From positions 62,001-126,000 of the forward strand of contig CAJXTI010000001.1 of assembly GCA_913061185.1 (NCBI GenBank): a DNA stretch of 64,000 nt. Direction: 5' to 3'. Shown one piece after another: positions 9,118 through 16,204 of this stretch; positions within the stretch are counted from its first letter, which is position 1, and every line of letters begins with the position of its first letter. The position numbers were made by a program, and so were the translations under genes. Source of the DNA: an uncultured Oceanobacter sp. (GTDB taxonomy: Bacteria > Pseudomonadota > Gammaproteobacteria > Pseudomonadales > Oceanobacteraceae). The notes below the pieces were generated by a model that searched no databases, was not told the origin of the DNA, and was given only the letters and a program-made list of their open reading frames with translations.

Positions 9118-10812
9118 TTAATCCGTGGTGACTCGATTGGCTTCTTCGAGGCTAGTAACGCCCTGAGCGACTTTTTGTAGTGCCGAGGTACGTAAATCGT
9201 TGAAGCCTTCTTGACGAGCAACATCGGCAATTTCAATCGAGTTGCCGCCCTGCATGATAATACGAGACAGGGCATCGGTTATTTTAACCACTTCGTAAAT
9301 ACCAACACGACCTTTATAGCCATGTTTACAATGTTCGCAGCCTACTGGCTGATATATCTCAGCGGTTTCAAGCATTTCCTCGGTAAAACCGGTTTCAAGC
9401 AAGGCTTCTCTGGGGATGTCTGTCGGAATTTTACAGGATTTACACAAACGGCGGGCCAGTCGCTGGGCAATAATCAAGGATACCGAAGTGGCAATGTTAA
9501 ATGAGGGGATGCCCATATTAGCCAGGCGGGTAATGGTTTCTGCGGCGTTGTTGGTGTGTAAAGTGGACAACACCAGGTGACCGGTCTGGGCAGCTTTGAT
9601 GGCAATCTGGGCAGTTTCGAGATCACGGATTTCCCCTACCATGATGACATCCGGATCCTGACGCAGGAAAGAACGTAACGCTGCGGCAAAGTCGAGGCCG
9701 ACGCGGGCGTTGACGTTACACTGGTTAACCCCTTCAAGATTGATTTCGGCCGGGTCTTCCGCCGTGGATATATTGGTGCCTTCGACGTTGAGAATATTCA
9801 AGCCGGTATAAAGCGAGACGGTTTTACCGGAACCGGTGGGGCCGGTCACCAGAATCATTCCCTGTGGCTTCGACAGGGCGTGCATATACAGCTCTTTTTG
9901 CAAGGGTTCATAACCCAGCATATCGATACCCAACTGGGCCGACGAAGGGTCGAGGATTCGCAAGACAATTTTTTCGCCAAACAGCGTCGGCAAGGTATTG
10001 ACGCGAAAGTCGATGGCCTTGCTTTTGGAAAGCCGCATCTTGATACGGCCATCTTGGGGAACGCGGCGCTCGGAAATATCCATTTGCGACATCACCTTGA
10101 GGCGAGCGGCAATTTTGCTGGTCAGCGATACTGGCGGGCTGGTGACCTCATGCAAGATACCGTCGGTGCGGTAACGCACCCGATAACGTTTTTCGTAGGG
10201 TTCGAAGTGAATATCGGACGAGCCCATCTTGATGGCATCCAGCAGCATTTTATTGACAAAACGCACGATCGGGGCGTCGTCTTCTGCTGCGGTCGCTGTT
10301 TTTTCCTGAGCCTTGTCGGCGGCGTCCGGGTCTTCCAGATCAACGTCTTCCAGCTCACTGTCGAGATCGCCCATGCTGGTGTCGTTGGCAGCCAGCATTT
10401 TGGTGACCAACGCCTGTAGCTTGTTGTATTCGACAATCACCGGCTCGATGGTCATGCCGGTACTGAACTTGATCTCGTCAATAGCCTGTATCTGGGAAGG
10501 GTCGCATTGGGCCACAAACAGCCGGTTGCCTCGTACCATTAATGGTACGATTCGGTGTTTTTCCAGTTGCTCATTACTGATCAGGTCGGTAGGGATAATA
10601 TCGGTATCAAAGGCTGATAGATCCAGCAGCGGCAAGCCAAATTCTTCAGCGGCAGCGGTAGCAATATGCGTTGGCGTGATTTTACCGGATTCTGCTGCTA
10701 CCTGGACAAAGGGCTGTTTTTTGTCGCGGGCCTGGGTCAGTAAATCCTGCAATAGCGCAGATGCGATGCCGGAGTCTGAGAGACGTTTTGAGATACCGCT
10801 AAGCAAGGTCAT
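9118..10812 (-). CDS. pilB: Type IV pilus extension ATPase PilB
   Basis: Hexameric cytosolic ATPase powering pilin polymerisation. The 564 residues comprise an N-terminal GspE-N (MshEN) domain, which in some homologues binds c-di-GMP, an acidic linker at about 148-180, and the ATPase core with Walker A GPTGSGKT at 324-331. The Asp box and Walker B follow, then a tetracysteine zinc site (CKSC ... CEHC) near the C-terminus. It is transcribed away from pilA's 3' end in the same direction, with a pilA terminator between them, so it probably has its own promoter in 10813-10892. Confidence 0.95.
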   Translation of the reverse strand: MTLLSGISKRLSDSGIASALLQDLLTQARDKKQPFVQVAAESGKITPTHIATAAAEEFGLPLLDLSAFDTDIIPTDLISNEQLEKHRIVPLMVRGNRLFVAQCDPSQIQAIDEIKFSTGMTIEPVIVEYNKLQALVTKMLAANDTSMGDLDSELEDVDLEDPDAADKAQEKTATAAEDDAPIVRFVNKMLLDAIKMGSSDIHFEPYEKRYRVRYRTDGILHEVTSPPVSLTSKIAARLKVMSQMDISERRVPQDGRIKMRLSKSKAIDFRVNTLPTLFGEKIVLRILDPSSAQLGIDMLGYEPLQKELYMHALSKPQGMILVTGPTGSGKTVSLYTGLNILNVEGTNISTAEDPAEINLEGVNQCNVNARVGLDFAAALRSFLRQDPDVIMVGEIRDLETAQIAIKAAQTGHLVLSTLHTNNAAETITRLANMGIPSFNIATSVSLIIAQRLARRLCKSCKIPTDIPREALLETGFTEEMLETAEIYQPVGCEHCKHGYKGRVGIYEVVKITDALSRIIMQGGNSIEIADVARQEGFNDLRTSALQKVAQGVTSLEEANRVTTD

Positions 10813-10892
10813 TATTCACCTGGGATAAATCCATATTCAGAGAACAACATAGCAAAATTGGCAAGGGTCGGCATCTGTGGAGTGGATGGGAT

Positions 10893-10920
10893 ATAAAAAA
10901 GCCCCGCAATAGCGGGGCTT
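10893..10920 (-). terminator. Rho-independent terminator after pilA
   Basis: A 9-bp perfect stem (AAGCCCCGC/GCGGGGCTT, 10899-10920, 4-nt loop) is followed on the minus strand by a T-run. It separates the abundantly expressed pilin gene from pilBCD. Confidence 0.9.
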
Positions 10921-10938
10921 CAGACTGGTTAGCCTAGA

Positions 10939-11424
10939 TTACAGCTTAGGCTTGAATGCGCCTTTTAATGTTCCACCGCTTAGATCCCAGCTTACTCCTT
11001 CGTTACCAACGTTGCTGCTTGCGGCTAATGTAGTTATCGTTGGGACAATTGTGTAAGTTTGACCAGAAATAATACCAGAAGCATCAGAGCTAAATGTAAC
11101 AGTCACAGTCCAATTAGCAGCATCAGAACCAGCCGCAGGTGCTGTCATAGTCCACTTGCTGCTGGTTGAAAAATCTGCAGCAGCAGTGATGGCGAAGCCG
11201 GTGTAGTTAGACAATGCAGCTGGATTGGCAGGAAAGGTTCCGTAGCGAGCAGCGTAATCTTCAAAGGCCATCATATAACCACGAGCATCACCCAAGGACG
11301 TTTGAACTTCTGAGCGAGCGATATAGTTCTGATACTGAGGAATCGCAACCGCAGCCAAAATACCGATGATCGCGATCACGATCATCAATTCAATCAGGGT
11401 AAAACCTTTTTGCATTGTCTTCAT
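10939..11424 (-). CDS. pilA: Major type IVa pilin PilA
   Basis: Pilus subunit of 161 residues. The short leader ends at G7 and the mature protein starts F8-TLIELMIV, with the essential Glu5 (E12) present. The class IVa N-terminal helix is followed by a variable Ala/Ser/Thr-rich head. No cysteine is present, so the C-terminal disulfide loop of classical pilins is missing. ATG at 11424 has a GGAGA ribosome site. A sigma-54 promoter lies about 160 bp upstream, and a strong terminator follows. The relation to PilA rather than a minor pilin rests on position next to pilB. Confidence 0.92.
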   Translation of the reverse strand: MKTMQKGFTLIELMIVIAIIGILAAVAIPQYQNYIARSEVQTSLGDARGYMMAFEDYAARYGTFPANPAALSNYTGFAITAAADFSTSSKWTMTAPAAGSDAANWTVTVTFSSDASGIISGQTYTIVPTITTLAASSNVGNEGVSWDLSGGTLKGAFKPKL

Positions 11425-11596
11425 GGGAAATCTCCACTCTCAAATTTTAGGGTTGTGCAACGTTTCAAGTGTCCTGCGAACGCAGTTTGAGGCGTCTTGA
11501 CGACATCTCAGTCAAAGCACCGGGTAAACCCTGGAAGTCGAAGAGGGGGGTGGCTTCCTGGAATCTGACCATCTGCTTCTTGTTCATAAACTATTA

Positions 11597-11612
11597 AGCG
11601 AATAGCGTGCCA
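11597..11612 (-). promoter_or_regulatory. Sigma-54 promoter of pilA
   Basis: On the minus strand the sequence TGGCACG-N4-TCGCT matches the -24/-12 consensus (TGGCACG-N4-TTGCW) with the invariant GG and GC exactly 10 bp apart. Transcription would begin near 11586 and give a leader of about 160 nt before the pilA ATG. Pilin genes in Pseudomonas are known to depend on RpoN and PilR; the match here is read from the sequence, the regulator is inferred. Confidence 0.8.
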
Positions 11613-11726
11613 GGTATTGATTTCTGTGGAATGAGCGGGTTTATGTGACCCGGTTCTCGTTTCTTTTGCCCGGTTGTTGGTTGCTTAACCAGTTTTCAAA
11701 AGAGCGGGTTACCGGATCGGATATAA

Positions 11727-11745
11727 AGTGACAAATATTGTCACT
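11727..11745. promoter_or_regulatory. Perfect inverted repeat, candidate enhancer-binding-protein site for pilA
   Basis: AGTGACAA-ATA-TTGTCACT is a perfect 8-3-8 palindrome. It lies about 115-130 bp upstream of the sigma-54 -24 element of pilA, the usual distance for a dimeric activator such as PilR. Confidence 0.5.
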
Positions 11746-11810
11746 CTGGTGCGTGATTGTCAGGGTATCTGGCCATGTCTGTGGTTGTGACTTTTGCGGT
11801 CTTGATGGGC

Positions 11811-11940
11811 ACGGACGGAGCCGGTTGGACACGTACGGAGCAAGGACGGAGGGGTTGGACACGGACGGAGCCGGTTGGACACGGACGGAGCCGGTTGGAC
11901 ACGGATGGAGCCGGTTGGACACGGACGGAGCCGGTCCCTA
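11811..11940. repeat. 20-bp minisatellite
   Basis: Units of 20 bp (ACGGACGGAGCCGGTTGGAC) start at 11811, 11861, 11881, 11901 and 11921. A 30-bp degenerate unit sits at 11831-11860 and the last copy decays after 11935. The period is not a multiple of three, and the frames crossing it are not convincing genes. It lies between the pilA control region and the end of the BtuB-linked lipoprotein gene. The rest of 11425-11996 holds the pilA leader and promoter and no gene I can support. Confidence 0.9.
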
Positions 11941-11996
11941 CGGGGGTGGGGCGCCGGGCAGAGCCGGTCCCCACGGGATGGGTGATGTGGGCGGGG

Positions 11997-13298
11997 TTAT
12001 TGCGCGGTCAGTTCGTCAGTCAGGAAGACGATGGTATCAGGTACCAGGTCGAGGCTGATGACGTCGCCGTTTTGGCTGTTGGTGTCGGTATCCAGTACCA
12101 GCAGGCCGGGTTGGGTGGCGTTGGTGATAGCAATCCACAGGCGCTGGTTGTTGTCGATGGTGATGTCGCCGAGGCTGTAGCTGTCTTCCGGATTGCTGAC
12201 GCTGTTGGTCATCAGGCTGTTAACGTCGATGGCGTTGGCTGTGGTCGTGATGGTGGCCTTGTCGCTACCGGGATTGATCTCATAGAGGTAGCTGGCGACA
12301 CTGCTCCATCCGGCTTCGACGCTGATGTTAACATAGGCTTGCTGGTCGCTGACCACGGCGATGTCTTTGACATGGTAATACTGCGGTGTTGCGGCGCTGG
12401 TGTCGTTCAGGTCGGCGAAGGTAGTGCCGTCGATCAGGTTGCTAACGGCATAGGTGGTGGTGTCGATTACATCCAAGCCACCGCTGTTGCTGCCGTAGTC
12501 ACCACGGGCGGCAATGTACAGTTGGCCATTGAGCAGTTCCAGCGTGCCAGGGTTGGTAACGGTGAGAGGAATGCCCTTGAGGCCGTCGGTCTGGGTATCA
12601 GTATCGATTTCTGTCAGGGTATCGAGATCGTAGACCACCACGTAGGCAGTGTTATTGCCGTCAATGCCATAGCGCTGGGTCAGAATAAACAGCTGGTTGT
12701 TGTCGATGGCGGCATCGACCATGTTGGGTTCGGTGCTGTAGCCATCCAGCGCTACCCGGTAGTCGGAGAGGTCGATTTCAGCCACTTTGAAGTCAGCTTC
12801 ACTGGTGGCTGTGGTATCTACTTTCCAGGCGCTGTTGGCACCGTAACGAAGCAGCCAGCCGTATTGGTCATCCTGATGTACCAGAGTATAGGTATTGGCG
12901 CTGCTGTCACCATCGTCGTTGGTGGTGTAGGTCCATTCCGGGGTGCTGAGACTGCTAGTGGCATCGTAGCGGCTGATGGTGTCGATACCATATTGGCCAA
13001 TACGATAAAGCCAGTTGGCGTCGCTGGCGAGGGTGTAGCTGGTGCTGGTGGCACTGAAGAGCTGTTGTTGTACCGAGCGGTCGCCGGTGATATTGCCGAT
13101 GGCGACCTGGCTGCTGCTGTAGTCGGAAGCATGGGTTTGCACCGCGTAGGCACCTTCAACAATCGCTTGTCCATTATTATTGTTGTCATCGCTCATACAG
13201 CCGCTCAGGGCCAGAGTGAGAGTACTGGCGAGCACCAGGTTAGTGCTGCTAATAACGTGTGTCAGGGTGGTCGGGTGGTTGGGCTGTTGGGTGAACAT
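11997..13298 (-). CDS. Outer-membrane-type lipoprotein, probable beta-propeller, co-transcribed with btuB
   Basis: A 433-residue lipoprotein. The signal peptide ends in a lipobox LSGC with C34, followed by Met-Ser-Asp, a +2 residue compatible with outer-membrane sorting. The mature part is rich in Asp, Thr, Ser and Asn and shows repeated blade-like strands (for example LLRYGANSAWKVD, LYIAARGDY, RLWIAITNATQPGLLVLD), suggesting a beta-propeller of the YncE/quinoprotein type. It follows btuB by 54 bp in the same direction, downstream of the same cobalamin riboswitch. I infer a role in corrinoid capture or handover at the surface. I cannot name a characterised orthologue from sequence alone. Confidence 0.75.
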   Translation of the reverse strand: MFTQQPNHPTTLTHVISSTNLVLASTLTLALSGCMSDDNNNNGQAIVEGAYAVQTHASDYSSSQVAIGNITGDRSVQQQLFSATSTSYTLASDANWLYRIGQYGIDTISRYDATSSLSTPEWTYTTNDDGDSSANTYTLVHQDDQYGWLLRYGANSAWKVDTTATSEADFKVAEIDLSDYRVALDGYSTEPNMVDAAIDNNQLFILTQRYGIDGNNTAYVVVYDLDTLTEIDTDTQTDGLKGIPLTVTNPGTLELLNGQLYIAARGDYGSNSGGLDVIDTTTYAVSNLIDGTTFADLNDTSAATPQYYHVKDIAVVSDQQAYVNISVEAGWSSVASYLYEINPGSDKATITTTANAIDVNSLMTNSVSNPEDSYSLGDITIDNNQRLWIAITNATQPGLLVLDTDTNSQNGDVISLDLVPDTIVFLTDELTAQ

Positions 13299-13352
13299 GG
13301 TGGATTTCCTTAGGGGTGATCTTATGGGGTTACTTGCAATAATCAGTGAGCA

Positions 13353-15650
13353 TCAGAGCGAATAGCTCAGGTACAGCGTCCATTCCCGACCGCGTGCCGG
13401 GCGACCGCTGAAGTCGCTAAAGGCGTTGTTAAACAGGTTGTGAATCCGTAGACCGGCGTTTGCCGGAGCCATTAATGGCTTGGATGCGTTTGAGTTGGCT
13501 GGCCACTGGTAGCGATAGTTGATGTTCCAGAGGCGGCGCTGGTCGCCGGGGACGCTGTTGTAGCGGTCGAGATACAGATCGTCGGCCAGTTCTGCATGGA
13601 GGTCGACACTGTGATGCCGGGCTGCCATTGAGGACTGCCAGAGCAGTCCGGCGGTCAGCCGCAAGTGATAGATGCCGGGCAGGTATTTATGATCGAAGCC
13701 GACAATATCGCTGCGGGTCTGGCTATGGTAGTGGCTGCCTGCCAGCTGCAGCTGCCAGTAGCCTATGGTTGGTTCGAAACGGGCTGGTTCGACATTTGCT
13801 GGTACGGAAGTGGTTGGTGCGGAAGTGGTTGGTGCGGAAGTGGTCGATGTGGCTGTATGGCTGGTGTCTCGGCCCAACTGACTCTGCAGTTGCCACTCCA
13901 GCCCGGTCATGCTGGCAGCCGTGGTATTTTCATAACGACCGGCACCGGTTGCCGGGTCGTATACCGGCACGATGGCGTTTTCCAGCTGGCGCTGAAACAG
14001 AGTCAAGCTGAACTGCTGTGAGCGCTGCTGCCAGCGTCCGTTCCAGCTGCCAGTCAACGTGGTGGTGCGGCTTTGTTCTGCTTGCAGCTCGTCGTTGCCT
14101 CGGGTCAGTCCGCGATTACCAAAACGTTCGTACAGACTGGGGATTCTTAACGCCTGCTTCCAGCTCAGTTGCAATTGGCCGCTGCTGTTATCGCCAATCC
14201 AGTATTGTTTGGCGCTGATCAGCCCGGATGGCCAGGATTGCTGCTGGTGGGAGCTGTCGCTGCTGTTATCAGCACTGTCGCTAGTCGAACGATCGACTGT
14301 TTTTAACAGGCTGTCTTGCTGGTGATGACTGCCGCTGAGGGTGACTTGACGGGTGCTGGCGCTGTTTTGCCATTGTGCCCGGCCACTCAGTTGCCTATGT
14401 CGCAACCAGGAGTACTGGTTGCAGTTGCTGCTGAGGGAATCGCAAGCGCTGGCTTCGCTGTCATTCAGGTAACGGCTTTGATAGTGCTGTTGGCTGATAT
14501 TGATACTGCTGCCGAGATCCCAGGACTGCCATTGAACCTGACTGCCCAGTCTGGCTTCGCTGTGCTGGTAACGATAACGATTGTTACTGTCGACATAGCC
14601 AAACACGGCAGAGGGGTCGTAAAACCCCTGGCGGTCGAGTGAATGCCAGAGTTGCCAGTGTTGCCGAAAGCGTTGTCCCCAATTCCCCGACAATTGCATC
14701 CCCAGTTGCTTGCTGTCCAGGCGGGCACTGTTAATAGAAGAATTACGTGAATATTGAGGCAGTTGTTTGTGTTCGTCTTGCCAGTAAAGGCTGGCAAACA
14801 GACCTGTTTGTTGATACTTCAGCGTCAGTCGATCACGGCGATAAGCGGCGTTATTGAGCGCTTGTTGCTGTCCGGACGGTTGACGGGTGTCTTGCGGACT
14901 GGTCACTGGGTAGCGGTAGTTGTTATCGCTTTGCTGGTGGTCGAGTAACAGGTCGGCGGTGCGGTTGTTGGTGCGGTTTGATAATGACGAGAATAACAAC
15001 GGCTGTTGCAGGCTCAGGGTGGCCGTGCCGTAGCTGCCTGCAGCGGCAAATATTTTGGTGGCGTTGGCTTGGTGGCTGCCGCTATGGCGAGTGATGATGT
15101 TAATCGTACCACCAATGGCTTCGTCGCCGATCAAGCCGCTGTCGTCGGCATCGCTACTGCTGGTGAGAATATCGACCCGTTGAATCGCAGCCAGTGGTAC
15201 GGCATTCAGATCGTACTGACCGTACTGTCCATTGTTCACTGCGATACCGTCCACCAGCAAGCGGGTCTGCTTGGCGTCGGCCCCTTGCATCGATACCAGC
15301 ACCGGATCTCCCAGGCCGCCCAGCGACTGGATTTGCAGACCGTTGATACGCCCCAAAAATTCACCGAGATTCTGATAGCCAGCCGAGAGTGCCTGTTGGT
15401 CATAGAGCTGGTAGCTGGCGTCGTCAGCGGGTTCTGTTTGGCCATAGACGACCAATTCGTCGTCTGCGGTAACGGTGTTTTCGGCGTATCCATGCAGGGA
15501 GAAAAACAGCAAAATCAGGGCCAGGCTCAACGGCCACGTCGTGATCCGCCACTGCCAGAGACGATGGCTGATGCCGCTGCGGACGACATAGTTACAGCGG
15601 ACGGCATAGTTGCTGCGGACATAGTTGCAGGAAGGCAAAATCAATGTCAT
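13353..15650 (-). CDS. btuB: TonB-dependent vitamin B12 receptor BtuB
   Basis: Outer-membrane active transporter for corrinoids. I start it at ATG 15650 (765 residues), with AGGA just upstream. The frame runs open to about 15947, but that part is the cobalamin riboswitch. Signal core is at about residues 38-55, then the TonB box DELVVYG, a plug domain (QTRLLVDGIAVN, GGTINIITR) and a beta-barrel. Two in-frame tandem DNA repeats are unusual: 18-bp units in the signal n-region (15576-15626) and 15-bp Thr-Ser-Ala-Pro-Thr units in a predicted barrel loop (13806-13850). Larger than E. coli BtuB (about 614 residues). Confidence 0.88.
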   Translation of the reverse strand: MTLILPSCNYVRSNYAVRCNYVVRSGISHRLWQWRITTWPLSLALILLFFSLHGYAENTVTADDELVVYGQTEPADDASYQLYDQQALSAGYQNLGEFLGRINGLQIQSLGGLGDPVLVSMQGADAKQTRLLVDGIAVNNGQYGQYDLNAVPLAAIQRVDILTSSSDADDSGLIGDEAIGGTINIITRHSGSHQANATKIFAAAGSYGTATLSLQQPLLFSSLSNRTNNRTADLLLDHQQSDNNYRYPVTSPQDTRQPSGQQQALNNAAYRRDRLTLKYQQTGLFASLYWQDEHKQLPQYSRNSSINSARLDSKQLGMQLSGNWGQRFRQHWQLWHSLDRQGFYDPSAVFGYVDSNNRYRYQHSEARLGSQVQWQSWDLGSSINISQQHYQSRYLNDSEASACDSLSSNCNQYSWLRHRQLSGRAQWQNSASTRQVTLSGSHHQQDSLLKTVDRSTSDSADNSSDSSHQQQSWPSGLISAKQYWIGDNSSGQLQLSWKQALRIPSLYERFGNRGLTRGNDELQAEQSRTTTLTGSWNGRWQQRSQQFSLTLFQRQLENAIVPVYDPATGAGRYENTTAASMTGLEWQLQSQLGRDTSHTATSTTSAPTTSAPTTSVPANVEPARFEPTIGYWQLQLAGSHYHSQTRSDIVGFDHKYLPGIYHLRLTAGLLWQSSMAARHHSVDLHAELADDLYLDRYNSVPGDQRRLWNINYRYQWPANSNASKPLMAPANAGLRIHNLFNNAFSDFSGRPARGREWTLYLSYSL
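13806..13850. repeat. In-frame 15-bp tandem repeat in btuB
   Basis: Three consecutive 15-bp units (13806-13820, 13821-13835 and a diverged third at 13836-13850) encode TSAPT-like pentapeptides in a non-conserved part of the barrel, probably an extracellular loop. Confidence 0.85.
15576..15626. repeat. 18-bp tandem repeat at the btuB 5' end
   Basis: Units at 15576-15593 and 15594-15611, plus a 15-nt unit at 15612-15626, encode the repetitive CNYVRS-like stretches of the BtuB signal-peptide n-region. Three-nt phasing is kept in all units. Confidence 0.8.
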
Positions 15651-15807
15651 GGGAGTCCTGAATGCCGGGTCTAAATAAGACGGCAAGAGCAGGCAGGAGC
15701 AGACCGGGCAATAAACAACTCCGCTGAAAGCGGAAGACACCGTAGTGGTACAGCGGTTACGGATTTGCGCAAATCCCTCCCGCTGCCCTCCGCAACGTCG
15801 GTTGATT

Positions 15808-16040
15808 GGAACAGGCCGGTATCCGGGCTGACGACCTGAGCACCATGTACTCGTCAATAACGCCTTCCCACCCATGCAATCGGTATTGCTCGGCAGTGGC
15901 TGGTTTCCTGCTGTGGGCGGAAACCGGTTATTGAGTGGGTCGATCACCGTTGCGGGGGCAGCGCCGGTTTTTGCGTAAACGCATCACCGGTCTTCCCGTT
16001 TAACCCGAGGCTGAATGATTCAGCGGGCGGGCACCTGATT
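15808..16040 (-). ncRNA. Cobalamin (AdoCbl-type) riboswitch
   Basis: On the minus strand the conserved landmarks appear in order: GGTGCC at 16035-16030, the TTAAACGGGAAG stretch and CCGGTGA, then CTGCCCCCGCAACGGT near 15960, GGGAAGGCG near 15870, and the B12 box AGCCCGGATACCGGCC at about 15829-15814. It precedes btuB by about 160 nt, so cobalamin binding should repress btuB and the downstream lipoprotein gene. A small hairpin at 15720-15734 (TCCGCT/AGCGGA) with a weak T-rich tail may be part of the expression platform. I see no gene in 15651-16204. Confidence 0.95.
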
Positions 16041-16091
16041 CTGAGCGCAGAGTAGCGGCGAGGGTCGCAGGCGTCAAGAAGAGAAACAACG

Positions 16092-16116
16092 GGCTCCCAC
16101 GCTTCGTGTGGGAGCC
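16092..16116. terminator. Strong hairpin after the histidine kinase gene
   Basis: A 9-bp perfect stem GGCTCCCAC/GTGGGAGCC with a 7-nt loop. It lies between the kinase gene and the riboswitch, both on the minus strand. The minus-strand tail is only moderately T-rich (CGTTGTTTCTC), so it may be a weak terminator or a REP-like palindrome. Confidence 0.5.
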
Positions 16117-16204
16117 GATCCGGGGGTTCCGCTCTGCGCCTATTTTGACGCTGGAGCACAGGTGCACAGGCATGAGAGCTCAAGAAGAGAGCAATGGACG
16201 GGTT

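Noticed and set aside
11641..11922. Minus-strand frames through the 20-bp repeat
   Set aside because: Their protein sequence is the repeat read in changing frames because the period is not a multiple of three; no ribosome site.
11811..11940. CRISPR array
   Set aside because: Units are contiguous with no spacers, and no cas genes are near.
11757..13313. A 518-codon plus-strand open frame
   Set aside because: It begins inside the minisatellite and runs antisense to the lipoprotein gene, whose lipobox and signal peptide are clear.
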